DNA of 59,662 nt from an uncultured Lachnospiraceae bacterium (lineage in GTDB: Bacteria; Bacillota; Clostridia; Lachnospirales; Lachnospiraceae), in the NCBI GenBank assembly GCA_900316855.1, contig ONEK01000013.1:1-59662 (forward strand), in the 5' to 3' direction. Position 1 is the first letter of the stretch; every line of letters begins with the position of its first letter. The notes beneath the pieces were generated by a model. It was not told the origin of the DNA and searched no databases. It worked only from the letters and a program-made list of their open reading frames with translations. Below, in pieces: positions 15,205 to 24,281 of this stretch. Made by a program: the position numbers and the translations under genes.

Positions 15205-16671
15205 ATGCATAAGAAACTTGATTCACTGAAAAAGGTCATAGCGCTGGAGCTGCCGCTCGCCGGTATCCTGCTGGAGGTTCTGCTGTACGGCGTGCTGTGG
15301 TTTACGTCTTATTATCCGCTCGTGCGCCTTCGCCTGAAATTTTATTTCAAGGGGCATCTGCTGGTCCTGATCATCTATTTCGTCCTGCTGCTGTTTTTCA
15401 TGAAGACGTACGGCGGAACGAACGCGGGGTACCAGAAGCCGCTGGACGTGATCCTGTCGCAGCTGTTTTCGCTTGTGATGGTGAACATCATCACATACTT
15501 CCAGGATTCGCTGCTGCGCAACTGGACGCTTCCTGTGGGTCCCATTGTGCTGTGCACGCTGCTGCAGCTGGTGCTGTCTGTTCTGTGGGTAAATTTCAGC
15601 GATCTGGTTTACAAGAAGGCCTTTCCTCCGGCGGATCTCATCCTGATTCACGGCGAGCGTCCGGTTCGCGATATTCTCGATAAATTTGCATCCCGTCCGG
15701 ACCGCTATCACATCACGGACTGCATTGACATAGCGGAAGGACTGCCCGCGATCAAGGCAAAGATTCTGCAGGAGCATAAGGCAGTGGTCCTGTGGGATAT
15801 CCCTACTGTTTACCGCAATGAACTTGTTAAATTCTGCTACGCGGGCGGCATCCGGATGTACATGATGCCCAAGATTCCGGATGTGCTGATCAAGGGCTCG
15901 GCACAGCTTCACCTGTTCGACACTCCGCTGTATATGACGAGGGAATATGCCCTGTCATTCGGACAGCGCTTCTTCAAGCGGCTGATTGATATTGTCTGTG
16001 CAGTGATCCTGCTGGTGCTCACATCCCCGGTTTTCCTTATCACAGCAATCCTGATCCGGTGCTATGATCATGGCCCCGTCTTCTACAGACAGGTGCGCTG
16101 TACCATCCACCAGAAGGAGTTCCGGATCATCAAGTTCCGCTCCATGCGGGTCGACGCGGAGAAGGACGGTGTTGCGCGCCTTGCCGCGGAGCATGACGAC
16201 CGGATCACGCCGATCGGCAGGTTTATCCGCAAGGTTCGGATCGATGAGCTGCCGCAGCTGATCAATATTCTGCACGGGGAGATGTCGTTCATCGGGCCGC
16301 GGCCCGAGCGGCCGGAGATTATCGCACAGTATCTGGAGGATATGCCGGAGTTTGTGTTCCGGATGAAAGTGAAAGCGGGACTGGCGGGCTATGCACAGGT
16401 CTACGGCAAATACAACACAACGCCCTATGACAAGCTGAAGCTGGATCTCACCTATATTCAGAATTATTCCGTTTGGCTCGATCTGAAGCTGATGCTGCTG
16501 ACGCTCAAGATCCTCCTGAAGCCCGAGAGCACGGAGGGTGTTTCAACAGGGCAGATCACCGCGCTGAGGACAGATGTGGAAGAGGGCGAAGCAGGACACG
16601 GCGTCTGCGGACCGGACGACGCACAGACTCCGGCAGGGAACGAAGGAGCAAGGGATGCAGACAGGAAGTGA
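15205..16671 (+). CDS. Polyprenyl-phosphate sugar-1-phosphate transferase (priming transferase)
   Basis: This is the probable first enzyme of the polysaccharide pathway, moving a sugar-1-phosphate from a nucleotide sugar to undecaprenyl phosphate. The 488-residue protein has four N-terminal membrane helices (up to about 130), a central soluble region, and the PF02397 bacterial sugar transferase domain. In that domain a membrane hairpin (about 255-280) is followed by FRIIKFRSMRVDAEKDG, RKVRIDELPQLINIL and MSFIGPRPERPE, all hallmark motifs including the catalytic Asp-Glu pair. ATG 15205 is preferred; an upstream in-frame ATG at 15154 overlaps the previous gene and also lacks a ribosome site. 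Confidence 0.93.
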   Translation: MHKKLDSLKKVIALELPLAGILLEVLLYGVLWFTSYYPLVRLRLKFYFKGHLLVLIIYFVLLLFFMKTYGGTNAGYQKPLDVILSQLFSLVMVNIITYFQDSLLRNWTLPVGPIVLCTLLQLVLSVLWVNFSDLVYKKAFPPADLILIHGERPVRDILDKFASRPDRYHITDCIDIAEGLPAIKAKILQEHKAVVLWDIPTVYRNELVKFCYAGGIRMYMMPKIPDVLIKGSAQLHLFDTPLYMTREYALSFGQRFFKRLIDIVCAVILLVLTSPVFLITAILIRCYDHGPVFYRQVRCTIHQKEFRIIKFRSMRVDAEKDGVARLAAEHDDRITPIGRFIRKVRIDELPQLINILHGEMSFIGPRPERPEIIAQYLEDMPEFVFRMKVKAGLAGYAQVYGKYNTTPYDKLKLDLTYIQNYSVWLDLKLMLLTLKILLKPESTEGVSTGQITALRTDVEEGEAGHGVCGPDDAQTPAGNEGARDADRK

Positions 16672-17746
16672 GAGTGCCGGAAACCGTTTCCGGCTGCAAC
16701 ATCCGGACGAAAGGATGAACCATCGGAGTGTTTATCTGCGGACACTGCCGCTTTTGATCGCCATTCCGGCTGCCGTGCTGATTGGTGCCCTGCTGGCAGG
16801 GCTGATCTATACCGGTGTCATTGTCTCCGTCCGCGGACAGAGGCAGTACCGCCAGACCTCGAAATTCTATATCAATTTTGACCGGGATGTCATGGGCGAG
16901 ACCTATGATCACTACAACGCGGCCACCTGGGATGATCTTTTGTTTGCGCAGCCGCTGATCCGGGATGAGATTGAGAAGGGCCTTCCGTCCGGCATGACCA
17001 TGGACGAGGCAAGGCAGGATATGGAGGCGGTACTGCTGTCTGATATCCGGCTCATGACAGTTTATGTGACGACCCCGGTTCCGGAAGACACCCTGGCACT
17101 CTCGGAAGCGGTGAAAAACGGCCTCATCCGGTTCGGGAACGAGGCGAAGGAGTTCACCGGCATTGACTACCTTTCCTCTACGGAGCCGGAGCTGGTTACG
17201 GTATCGGACCGCACGCAGAATGCTGCTGTTCTCGGCGCCCTGCTGGGAGGCATTGCAGCCTGCTTCTGGATCCGTATCCATGTACTGCTCGATGACGCGG
17301 TCTATACTCCGGAGGAAGCGGCGCAAAGGTATCAGCTGCCGGCCGTCGCGGTAACGGATGACGGCAGGCATGCCCTTCCCGCGTTTCTGACTGCGGAGAA
17401 CAAAGTCTTCCTTGCCTCGCTCCGGGGAACGAAGCCGATCCTGCTCTCGCTCGTATCAGAGGGGGAAGCCGGAAAGGCCAACGCATCACTGGGAAATGCC
17501 TTTGAATGCAGGGCTTTTCGCCCGCAGGATACGGCACAGGACGCTGTGAACGGCAGGAGTGAAAAAACGCAACAGCCGGCAGGACAGGATAAAGCATGCT
17601 ATATCCTGATCCCGTACGGGCAGTGCCGGGGTACCCTGACGGAGCACGAACTGAGCCGGCTCCGGAGTGCCGGTGTATCCCTGACAGGCCTGATTCTGAC
17701 CGGTGCGGACGGGAGATTCCTGTCGGCGTATTACAGAGTGAAATGA
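16655..17746 (+). CDS. Wzz-like polysaccharide co-polymerase with possible BY-kinase remnant
   Basis: This 363-residue protein has the Wzz/Wzc-N layout: a membrane helix at about 27-52, an extracytoplasmic part of about 130 residues, and a second helix at about 185-208. It would set polymer chain length. The cytosolic tail is odd. TKPILLSLVSEGEAGKANAS recalls the P-loop region of bacterial tyrosine kinases but lacks a proper GxxGxGKST. After a short linker, ACYILIPYGQCRGTLTEHEL with LRSAGVSLTGLILTG recalls the final kinase strands. No Walker B or Tyr cluster remains. GAAGGAG precedes ATG 16655, which overlaps the transferase gene by 17 bases. Confidence 0.75.
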   Translation: MQTGSESAGNRFRLQHPDERMNHRSVYLRTLPLLIAIPAAVLIGALLAGLIYTGVIVSVRGQRQYRQTSKFYINFDRDVMGETYDHYNAATWDDLLFAQPLIRDEIEKGLPSGMTMDEARQDMEAVLLSDIRLMTVYVTTPVPEDTLALSEAVKNGLIRFGNEAKEFTGIDYLSSTEPELVTVSDRTQNAAVLGALLGGIAACFWIRIHVLLDDAVYTPEEAAQRYQLPAVAVTDDGRHALPAFLTAENKVFLASLRGTKPILLSLVSEGEAGKANASLGNAFECRAFRPQDTAQDAVNGRSEKTQQPAGQDKACYILIPYGQCRGTLTEHELSRLRSAGVSLTGLILTGADGRFLSAYYRVK

Positions 17747-17747
17747 T

Positions 17748-18530
17748 ATGAAGCTGGAAGTTCTTGTTGCCTGCGTGCAGGAGAACGTGATTACACTGGC
17801 AGACCGGATGAACCTGCAGACGGATGCGATCCTCTGCAACCAGTGCCAGGAAGTATCCTATAAGGAATTTGAAAGGGACGGCAGGCTGGTCCGGGCCTGG
17901 TCCTTTGCTGAACGCGGCGTGGGACGCAACCGGAATGAGGCCTTGATCCGTGCGGACGCGGATCTTGTCCTGTTCGGGGACGAGGATATTGTCTATGGGG
18001 ACGGCTACGAGGACAAAATCCTGGAAGCCTTCCGCGCGAACCCCCGCGCGGATATCCTGATGTTCAACGTCTCCGCCGTGGAATCGCGGAGAACCTATGA
18101 AAACCGCCGGCGCAGGAGGGTCCGCTGGTACAACTACGGCCGCTACCCCACTTACGCCATGTGCTGCAGGCTGTCGTCCCTTCGAAGGGCGAATGTATGG
18201 TTTTCCCTGCTGTTTGGCGGCGGTGCGCAGTATTCCAATGGGGAGGATTCCCTTTTTATCCATGACTGTCTGGCGAAAGGCCTGAAAATCTGGTCTGTTC
18301 CGGTGGCAATCGGTCATGAGGGCAGCCGGCAGGATGGCTCGTCGACGTGGTTCCATGGTTATAATGAGAAATTCTTCTATGACAGGGGTGTGCTGTACCA
18401 CAGCCTGTACGGCAGGCTGGCGCGCATACTGTCGCTTCGGTTTCTCATCGTACACAGGAAGAAGATGTGCCGGCAGATTCCGGTGCGCAAGGCCTATCGC
18501 ATCATGGTCAGGGGGATTCGGGAAGCGTGA
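17748..18530 (+). CDS. GT2-like glycosyltransferase
   Basis: This 260-residue protein is a divergent GT-A glycosyltransferase. The first strand VLVACVQENVITL is unusual, but ERGVGRNRNEALIRADADLV followed by FGDEDIVY (about 76-83, standing in for DxD) fits the fold. GEDSLFIHDCLAKGL (about 167-181) carries the usual ED acid pair of family 2 enzymes. The C-terminal part is basic (Arg/Lys-rich) and may touch the membrane. It starts one base after the previous stop and overlaps the EpsG gene by four bases. The sugar specificity is unknown. Confidence 0.75.
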   Translation: MKLEVLVACVQENVITLADRMNLQTDAILCNQCQEVSYKEFERDGRLVRAWSFAERGVGRNRNEALIRADADLVLFGDEDIVYGDGYEDKILEAFRANPRADILMFNVSAVESRRTYENRRRRRVRWYNYGRYPTYAMCCRLSSLRRANVWFSLLFGGGAQYSNGEDSLFIHDCLAKGLKIWSVPVAIGHEGSRQDGSSTWFHGYNEKFFYDRGVLYHSLYGRLARILSLRFLIVHRKKMCRQIPVRKAYRIMVRGIREA

Positions 18531-19699
18531 TTTTTTACATCGGAATCACAATTTTCGCCCTCGCGGCAGCACGGATGACGGGCATTGCCCTGGGGCAGGA
18601 GCTGCTCCCCGGCGCGGGGGCGGGACGGCCTGATCTTCCGGCGGAAGGAACGCGGCGTGATGCGCTGGCGAAGGTGTTTCTGTGCCTGCTTTTTGCAGTT
18701 CTGTTCCTGCCCGCGGCAATGCGGCAGGCAACCGGGAACGACTACATGCGCTATGTCGAGTTCTTCCATCTTGCCAGTATCGATGCCTATGTTCCGACAG
18801 AGGCAGGTTTTAACGCACTTGTCAAATTCCTGTACCGCCTCTGCGGATATGAGAACTATCTGCTGGTATTTGCAGTGTTTGCAGCGGGGACTGTGGGCTT
18901 TTTCATTGCGGCAGTTTACCGGAGGGCGCAGAATTTCTTCTTCTCTTTTTTCCTGTTTCTCCTGTTTGGCTATTATTTCCAGAGCTATGATACCGTCCGG
19001 TATTATTTTGCTCTCTCGATTGTGACATTCGCGCTGTCTGATTTCCTTGAGAGGAGATATGCGGCATTTGTCCTGGAAGTGCTGGCGGCGTCTTTGTTTC
19101 ACCGCTCATGCCTTGCCGTCCTTGTGCTGTATCCTCTGGCAGCGGTTTCGTGGAGCCTTGTGCCGGCGCTGCTGGAAGCAGGACTCGGTATGGTGCTGTT
19201 CCTGTTCCGCGATTTCTGGATGAGTATCATCGTCCGGCTCTATCCCTCGTATGAGGATTCCGAGATCCTGGCAGCAGGAGGAAGCTTCAGCCCCGGGAAT
19301 GTCATCCGGTGCGGTCTGATCCTTGCCGCGGCATTTGCCCTGAGAAAGGCAGGCCGGCTTCATACCGGGGAACGGAGCCCGGAAGAAAGGGAGCTCTGCA
19401 TGGAGCTCGGCGCGACATGGATTGCCTTCCTGGTATACGTGTCCGGCTGGTTTATTCCGGAGGTTTCCCGCATCTGTTATTATCTGACGCTGCCGCAGAT
19501 CTTCCTCATCCCCCGGATGATCGGCCGTGTCCCGCCGGGCAGGAAGCGCAGAGCCGCCGCTGCTGCCGCCGCGTGTGCCGCGGTGATCGTCTTTGCGGTC
19601 TTTCTGCGGAATGCGGATGATATCCGGATCCGTGTCCTTCCCTATCATTCGTTCCTGTTTTCGGACCTTCCCGAAACACCCAGCAGATCCATTCAGTGA
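18527..19699 (+). CDS. EpsG-family polysaccharide polymerase
   Basis: This 390-residue protein is a polytopic membrane protein (about ten hydrophobic segments) of the EpsG type, a Wzy-like polymerase that joins repeat units on the outer membrane face. Evidence: the RQATGNDYMRYVEFF motif at about 65-80 (EpsG proteins have G.D...Y..F there), FFSFFLFLLFGYYFQSYDTV, and the late VSRICYYLTLPQIFLIP. The start is taken as GTG 18527, which overlaps the preceding stop as GTGA and begins at the first membrane helix. An in-frame ATG at 18467 would lie inside the preceding gene. It is the only polymerase candidate in the locus. Confidence 0.82.
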   Translation: MIFYIGITIFALAAARMTGIALGQELLPGAGAGRPDLPAEGTRRDALAKVFLCLLFAVLFLPAAMRQATGNDYMRYVEFFHLASIDAYVPTEAGFNALVKFLYRLCGYENYLLVFAVFAAGTVGFFIAAVYRRAQNFFFSFFLFLLFGYYFQSYDTVRYYFALSIVTFALSDFLERRYAAFVLEVLAASLFHRSCLAVLVLYPLAAVSWSLVPALLEAGLGMVLFLFRDFWMSIIVRLYPSYEDSEILAAGGSFSPGNVIRCGLILAAAFALRKAGRLHTGERSPEERELCMELGATWIAFLVYVSGWFIPEVSRICYYLTLPQIFLIPRMIGRVPPGRKRRAAAAAAACAAVIVFAVFLRNADDIRIRVLPYHSFLFSDLPETPSRSIQ

Positions 19700-19712
19700 C
19701 AGGTGGACAGAG

Positions 19713-20537
19713 ATGTTTTTCAGTATTATCGTTGCAAGCTTTAATTCCGGGGACAGGCTGCGGAAGACGGTTTCGGGAATTCTGCGGCAGACATTCGGCG
19801 ATTTTGAAATCATTGTGAAGGACGCAGACTCGACCGACGGCAGTCTCCGGGGCCTGCCCGGGGATCCCAGAATCCGCGTAATTCGGGGAAAGGACCGCGG
19901 GATTTATGACGGCATGAATCTCGGTGCGGCTGCCGCGTCCGGGGAATGGATCTACTTTCTGAACTGCGGGGATACGCTGCATGACGACAGGGTGCTGGAG
20001 CGTGTCCGGAAGGGAATTGCCGGCGCGAAGGCACAGGGTGTTCTGACGAAGGACAGGCCGTGGATTGTGTACGGGGACGTAATTGAGAAAAAAACCGGGC
20101 AGCAGGTCGCCGCTAATCCGGTGATGAGCCACTTCGCCATGTACCGTTATCTTCCGTGCCATCAGGCGTGTTTCTATTCGGCGGAGCTGTTTGACGGGAC
20201 AGGCTTTGATCTAAGCTATGTGGTGCGCGCGGATTACGAACATTTCCTCCGGTCAGTGGTGACAGGCGGCACCGGTACCCTTGCCCTTCCGGAAATCATC
20301 GCAGACTATGAAGGGGGCGGATTTTCGGAGACACCGGAAAACCGCAGGCTTTCGCGAAGGGAACACCGGCTGATCACAAGACAGTATTTCAGCTGGCAGG
20401 AATGTCTTTTGTTCCGGCTGTATCTTATTGTGACGCTGCAGCCGGTGAGGGAACGTCTGGCACAGTCGCCGCGTACCGCAGCGGTCTATGACCGGATTAA
20501 AAATGGCTTTTACAGATACAGGCGGGGCGGAAAATGA
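19713..20537 (+). CDS. GT2 family glycosyltransferase
   Basis: This 274-residue cytosolic enzyme starts MFFSIIVASFNSGDRLRKTV and continues with KDADSTDGS, DRGIYDGMNLG (family signature RGIYDAMNKG) and FLNCGDTLHDD, the metal site being NCGD. Later PCHQACFYS and DYEHFLRSVV match the WcaE/colanic-acid-type GT2 branch. ATG 19713 is chosen since it begins exactly at the first strand; the in-frame stretch to 19593 is the EpsG C terminus. It overlaps the next gene by four bases. Confidence 0.9.
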   Translation: MFFSIIVASFNSGDRLRKTVSGILRQTFGDFEIIVKDADSTDGSLRGLPGDPRIRVIRGKDRGIYDGMNLGAAAASGEWIYFLNCGDTLHDDRVLERVRKGIAGAKAQGVLTKDRPWIVYGDVIEKKTGQQVAANPVMSHFAMYRYLPCHQACFYSAELFDGTGFDLSYVVRADYEHFLRSVVTGGTGTLALPEIIADYEGGGFSETPENRRLSRREHRLITRQYFSWQECLLFRLYLIVTLQPVRERLAQSPRTAAVYDRIKNGFYRYRRGGK

Positions 20538-21844
20538 GAGTTTTATGGCTTTGCAATATCATGCTGCCGGCCTTTGCGGAGCGGGTCGGGCTCCCTTTTT
20601 CCAACCGGGAGGGGTGGCTCACGGGCTGCTATGAGCGCCTGATCCGGGAACCGCTCGGGGGAGGCGCGGGAGCGCATCTCGTGGACCTTGGTGTCTGCTG
20701 CCCGGTGCCGGAAAGCCTCGGCAGCTGCAGGATTGAATCGGACAAAGTCCTGTTTTACGGCTTTCAGGAGAATCTCAATACTCCGGAGGTCTATGACCGG
20801 CAGCTCGAGGAGAGGCTCTCGGAAATCCTGTTTGATTTCAAACCGGACATTGTACATATCTTCGGCACGGAATTTCCTCACTGTCTTGCGATGGTCCGGG
20901 CTTTTCACAAACCGGAGAAGACGCTCATTGGTATTCAGGGCCTGTGCTGCTCCATTGCGGAGGCCTACCGGGCGGACGTCCCGTATCCGGTGTTCCGCCG
21001 CAGCACGTTCCGGGACTGGTACCGGCATGATTCGCTCGAGGACCAGCAGCACAAGTTCCGCATCCGCGCGAAGATGGAGGCACAGGCGCTCCAGCATACC
21101 GCGCATGTAACAGGCAGGACGGAATTTGACCGGAGAGAAACGTTCCGTCTCAACCCCGATACGACGTATCACAAAATGAATGAGACACTGCGGCCGGAAT
21201 TTTATTCGGGACAGTGGAATCCGGATGAGGCACAGCCGCACAGTATCTTCCTCAGCCAGGGGGATTATCCGCTCAAGGGCTTTCATTATATGCTGCAGGC
21301 CATGCCCCGGATTCTGGCAAAGTTTCCGGATGCACAGCTGTACGTGGCGGGAAACTCCGTAATCGGGAACGTGGGAGGCGTGCTTCACCAGCGCAAAAAG
21401 GCCCCGGAGCCTTTCTGGATTTCGTCGTACGGCCTGTACCTGAAGCGGCTGATCCGCGAGGGGCACCTGCAGGGCCATGTGACGATGCTGGGCAGGCTGG
21501 ACGCACAGGCTATGAAGCAGCAGTTCCTGAGGAGCCAGGTTTTCGTTTGCCCCTCTATCATGGAAAATTCGCCGAATTCCCTGTGTGAAGCCATGCTGCT
21601 GGGGATGCCGGTTCTGGCGGCGAAAGTCGGCGGCGTCGGGGATCTGGTTGTGGACGGAGAAGAGGGGATTCTGTTCCCCGGGGGCCGTGCAGAAGAGCTC
21701 GCGGAGGGGCTGACTGCGCTTTTTTACGACCGGGAGCTTTCCGTCTGGCTCGGGCATAATGCCAGGGCACGCGCGCAGATCCGCCACAACCCGGATACGA
21801 ACTACCGGCGGCTGGTTGAAATTTATCGGACAATCATGGAATGA
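20534..21844 (+). CDS. GT4-type glycosyltransferase
   Basis: This 436-residue GT-B enzyme has an N-terminal acceptor half (VLWLCNIMLPAFAERVG; DIVHIFGTEFPH at about 112-123) and a C-terminal donor half. In the donor half SQGDYPLKGFHYMLQAMPRI is the GT4 beta-turn region, VFVCPSIMENSPNSLCEAML (about 337-356) is the E-x7-E-type nucleotide-sugar site, and MPVLAAKVGGVGDLV follows. It is cytosolic or peripheral. It probably adds one sugar of the repeat unit. Both ends overlap adjacent genes by ATGA junctions. Confidence 0.9.
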   Translation: MRVLWLCNIMLPAFAERVGLPFSNREGWLTGCYERLIREPLGGGAGAHLVDLGVCCPVPESLGSCRIESDKVLFYGFQENLNTPEVYDRQLEERLSEILFDFKPDIVHIFGTEFPHCLAMVRAFHKPEKTLIGIQGLCCSIAEAYRADVPYPVFRRSTFRDWYRHDSLEDQQHKFRIRAKMEAQALQHTAHVTGRTEFDRRETFRLNPDTTYHKMNETLRPEFYSGQWNPDEAQPHSIFLSQGDYPLKGFHYMLQAMPRILAKFPDAQLYVAGNSVIGNVGGVLHQRKKAPEPFWISSYGLYLKRLIREGHLQGHVTMLGRLDAQAMKQQFLRSQVFVCPSIMENSPNSLCEAMLLGMPVLAAKVGGVGDLVVDGEEGILFPGGRAEELAEGLTALFYDRELSVWLGHNARARAQIRHNPDTNYRRLVEIYRTIME

Positions 21845-23088
21845 ATACACCGGACGTTGTTTTTGTTTCCAATTACATCAACCATCATCAGATCCCGTTC
21901 TGCGACGCGATGCGCGGGCTGCTGGGGGATCACTTCCGCTTTCTCGAGACCACCCGGATGGAGCAGGAACGGGTCGATATGGGCTGGCAGGAACGGGAAG
22001 ACCTCCCCTACGTTGTCCGCAGATACGAGAATCCGGAAGCCGGGGACCGCATGATTGTGCAGTGCGATCTACTGCTGCAGGGATGGGCACCCGCGGCAGA
22101 GGAAGCGGTGCACAAACGCCTCACACTGGGGCGCCCGGTGTTCCTTATTTCCGAGCGTATTTACAAGGACGGGCAGTGGAAGGCGCTTTCGCCAAGGGGG
22201 CTTCTGGATAAGTGGAACAGGTACACACGTTTCCGCGATAAGCCATATTACCTTCTGAGCGCGGGCGCGTATGTTGCATCGGATTTTCAGCTCATTCACG
22301 CCTTCCCGGGCAGGATGTACCGCTTCGGCTATTTTCCGGAGTTCCGTCCCTGCGAGATAGGAGAGCTCATGCGGCGCAAGAACGCATTCGGTGATCCGGG
22401 TCAGGTGCAGATGATCTGGGCGGGCAGATTCGTGAACTTCAAGCATTTCGAGATCATTCCGGAACTCGTTCGGGATCTTGCGGCGGCGGGCGAATCGTTT
22501 CATCTGCATGTTGCGGGAGACGGAAAAGACGGGGAAACCTACCGCAGGCAGATCACGGAGCAGGGCCTTGACTCCTATGTAACGTTTTACGGCTTCCGGA
22601 CTCCCGAACAGGTGCGTGACCTGATGGAACGCTGCAGGATTCATATTTTCACGAGTGACCGCGGCGAGGGCTGGGGCGCGGTGGTGAATGAGTCCATGAA
22701 CGCCGGCTGCGCGGTGATCGCGGGGTCGGAGGCGGGCTGTGTTCCCTGCCTGCTGCAGAATTCCGTCAACGGCATGATCTATAACCGCGAGAATTACGGG
22801 GATCTTCTTGCGAAGCTGCGGTTTCTCATGAACGATCCGGAGCTGATGAACCGCTTCGGAGAGTCGGCCTACCGCGTGATCCGGGATTCCTGGAATGCGA
22901 AGACCGCAGCGGAACGGCTGATGAAATTTGCGGAAAAGGTGCTGGAGGGAAGAGATCCGCAGGCAGATCTGCCGGCGCATGGACCAATGAGCAGGGATCC
23001 CGTCCTCCGGCCGTATCTGGCGGTACCGCCGCTGGGTTCAGGCTCTTCGGGCAGAGGCATGGGAGGTGGACGTGAAAGACGCCGCTGA
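21841..23088 (+). CDS. GT4-type glycosyltransferase
   Basis: This 415-residue GT-B protein shows a C-terminal group 1 glycosyltransferase domain: MIWAGRFVNFKHFEIIPELV, HLHVAGDGKDGETYR, VTFYGFRTPEQV, then IFTSDRGEGWGAVVNESMNA (about 273-292) as the E-x7-E donor site. The N-terminal half begins DVVFVSNYINHHQIPFCDAM, typical of WbuB/PssF-like enzymes. The last 35 residues (after about 380) are Gly/Pro/Arg-rich and look unstructured. They overlap the start of the next gene by 17 bases, so this tail may exist only because of the overlap. Confidence 0.88.
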   Translation: MNTPDVVFVSNYINHHQIPFCDAMRGLLGDHFRFLETTRMEQERVDMGWQEREDLPYVVRRYENPEAGDRMIVQCDLLLQGWAPAAEEAVHKRLTLGRPVFLISERIYKDGQWKALSPRGLLDKWNRYTRFRDKPYYLLSAGAYVASDFQLIHAFPGRMYRFGYFPEFRPCEIGELMRRKNAFGDPGQVQMIWAGRFVNFKHFEIIPELVRDLAAAGESFHLHVAGDGKDGETYRRQITEQGLDSYVTFYGFRTPEQVRDLMERCRIHIFTSDRGEGWGAVVNESMNAGCAVIAGSEAGCVPCLLQNSVNGMIYNRENYGDLLAKLRFLMNDPELMNRFGESAYRVIRDSWNAKTAAERLMKFAEKVLEGRDPQADLPAHGPMSRDPVLRPYLAVPPLGSGSSGRGMGGGRERRR

Positions 23089-24127
23089 TACTTCATCCGT
23101 ACCGGAGCAGGGGAAACCGCTCATCAGTGTTGTGGTGCCGGTTTATAATGCCCGGTCCACACTGGCAGCAACTGCTGCCTCCATCCTGGCGCAGACGTAT
23201 AAGCCGCTGGAAATCATTCTGGTAAACGATGGCTCTACGGATGGTTCCGGAGAGCTCTGCCATGAAATTGCCGCGGCGCATGCAAATGTCAGGGTCATAG
23301 ACCAGGAGAATCAGGGCCTGTCCGCAGCCCGTAATTCCGGCATCCGGGCTGCGGGAGGGAGTCTTCTGGGCTTTGTGGATTCGGATGACCTGATTACCCC
23401 TGATATGTATGCCTGCCTGGAGCGGGGGTACGAGAAGGCTCTTGCGCAGGGGCGCCGTGACATCTTCATTCAGATCGGGCGCGAGGAAATCGATGAGGAG
23501 GGAAACCGCCTGCCGGATGCCGTGACACCGCCCCGGAAAGCGGAATACGTTTCCTCTGTTGATTTCATGAAAAGGCTGCTCCTGTACACGGGCGATGTTT
23601 CGTTCTGCACGCGTCTGTGCCCTGCGGGACTGATGCGTGCACATCCGTTTGAGAAAGGTGTCCTTGCTGAGGACTTTTCCCTGCAGATGAAGCTGACGGA
23701 GGAATGCGAAGGGATGCTCCTGCTGCCGGAAGTGGGCTACCGTGTAGTTCACAGGAAAGGGAGCCTTACAAGACGCGCGAATCCCACGCAGTTCAGTCCG
23801 GCCTATATTGCCATTGTGCAGCATGCGGACTATGTGGAGCAGGTGCTGGTGCCGCGCCATCAGGAGCTTGCCGCTGCGGCGGGACGCTTCGGACTGTACG
23901 AGAGGCTGGATTACCTTCTGCATGTCCCGATTCCGGACATGAGCCGTGAAAATGATTTTTATCAGGGGGTCATCCGGTATCTGCGGCAGCATTTCGCCGG
24001 CATGTGGACCTCTCGGGGACTTACGCTGAAAAATAAAATTTACCTTACCCTGTTCACGCTCTGTCCGAGATTTACCCGCGAGGTTCACTGGAAACTGCGC
24101 GGGAAACAAATTCTTGCGAACCCATAA
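23072..24127 (+). CDS. GT2 family glycosyltransferase
   Basis: This 351-residue enzyme has a full GT-A domain: SVVVPVYNARSTLAATAASI, NDGSTDGSGELCHEI, QGLSAARNSGIRAA and FVDSDDLITPDMY (metal site DSDD near residue 95), then AEDFSLQMKL as the second acidic motif. The C-terminal 120 residues are helical. GTG 23072 is chosen because GGGAGG at 23061-23066 sits five bases upstream; the GTG at 23066 overlaps that site. It is the last gene of the polysaccharide locus. The ilvE promoter lies inside its final codons. Confidence 0.9.
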   Translation: MKDAADTSSVPEQGKPLISVVVPVYNARSTLAATAASILAQTYKPLEIILVNDGSTDGSGELCHEIAAAHANVRVIDQENQGLSAARNSGIRAAGGSLLGFVDSDDLITPDMYACLERGYEKALAQGRRDIFIQIGREEIDEEGNRLPDAVTPPRKAEYVSSVDFMKRLLLYTGDVSFCTRLCPAGLMRAHPFEKGVLAEDFSLQMKLTEECEGMLLLPEVGYRVVHRKGSLTRRANPTQFSPAYIAIVQHADYVEQVLVPRHQELAAAAGRFGLYERLDYLLHVPIPDMSRENDFYQGVIRYLRQHFAGMWTSRGLTLKNKIYLTLFTLCPRFTREVHWKLRGKQILANP

Positions 24128-24142
24128 GGGCAGGACTATAAT
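24114..24142 (+). promoter_or_regulatory. Promoter of ilvE
   Basis: TTGCGA (24114-24119), 17 bp, TATAAT (24137-24142). It begins within the last codons of the upstream glycosyltransferase and leaves a leader of about 130 nt before ilvE. No T-box core (GGGTGGnACC) is present in that leader. Confidence 0.65.
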
Positions 24143-24281
24143 TCTGTTAATTCGTGCAATACGTTAAAGCAATGACGCGAGGGCCGATGGATGATACCGG
24201 CGGCTGGCCGGAGCGCAGGAGCCTGGTCGAAAGACGGTCCGTTCAGGGCACACGCACGGGAATCTGGAAGGAGAAACGAAC

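Noticed and set aside
18467..18526. N-terminal extension of the EpsG polymerase
   Set aside because: The 20 codons lie within the preceding gene and are hydrophilic. GTG 18527 with the GTGA overlap starts right at the first membrane helix.
24143..24281. Attenuator or T-box in the ilvE leader
   Set aside because: No branched-chain codon-rich leader peptide, T-box core or terminator hairpin is visible in the 130-nt leader.
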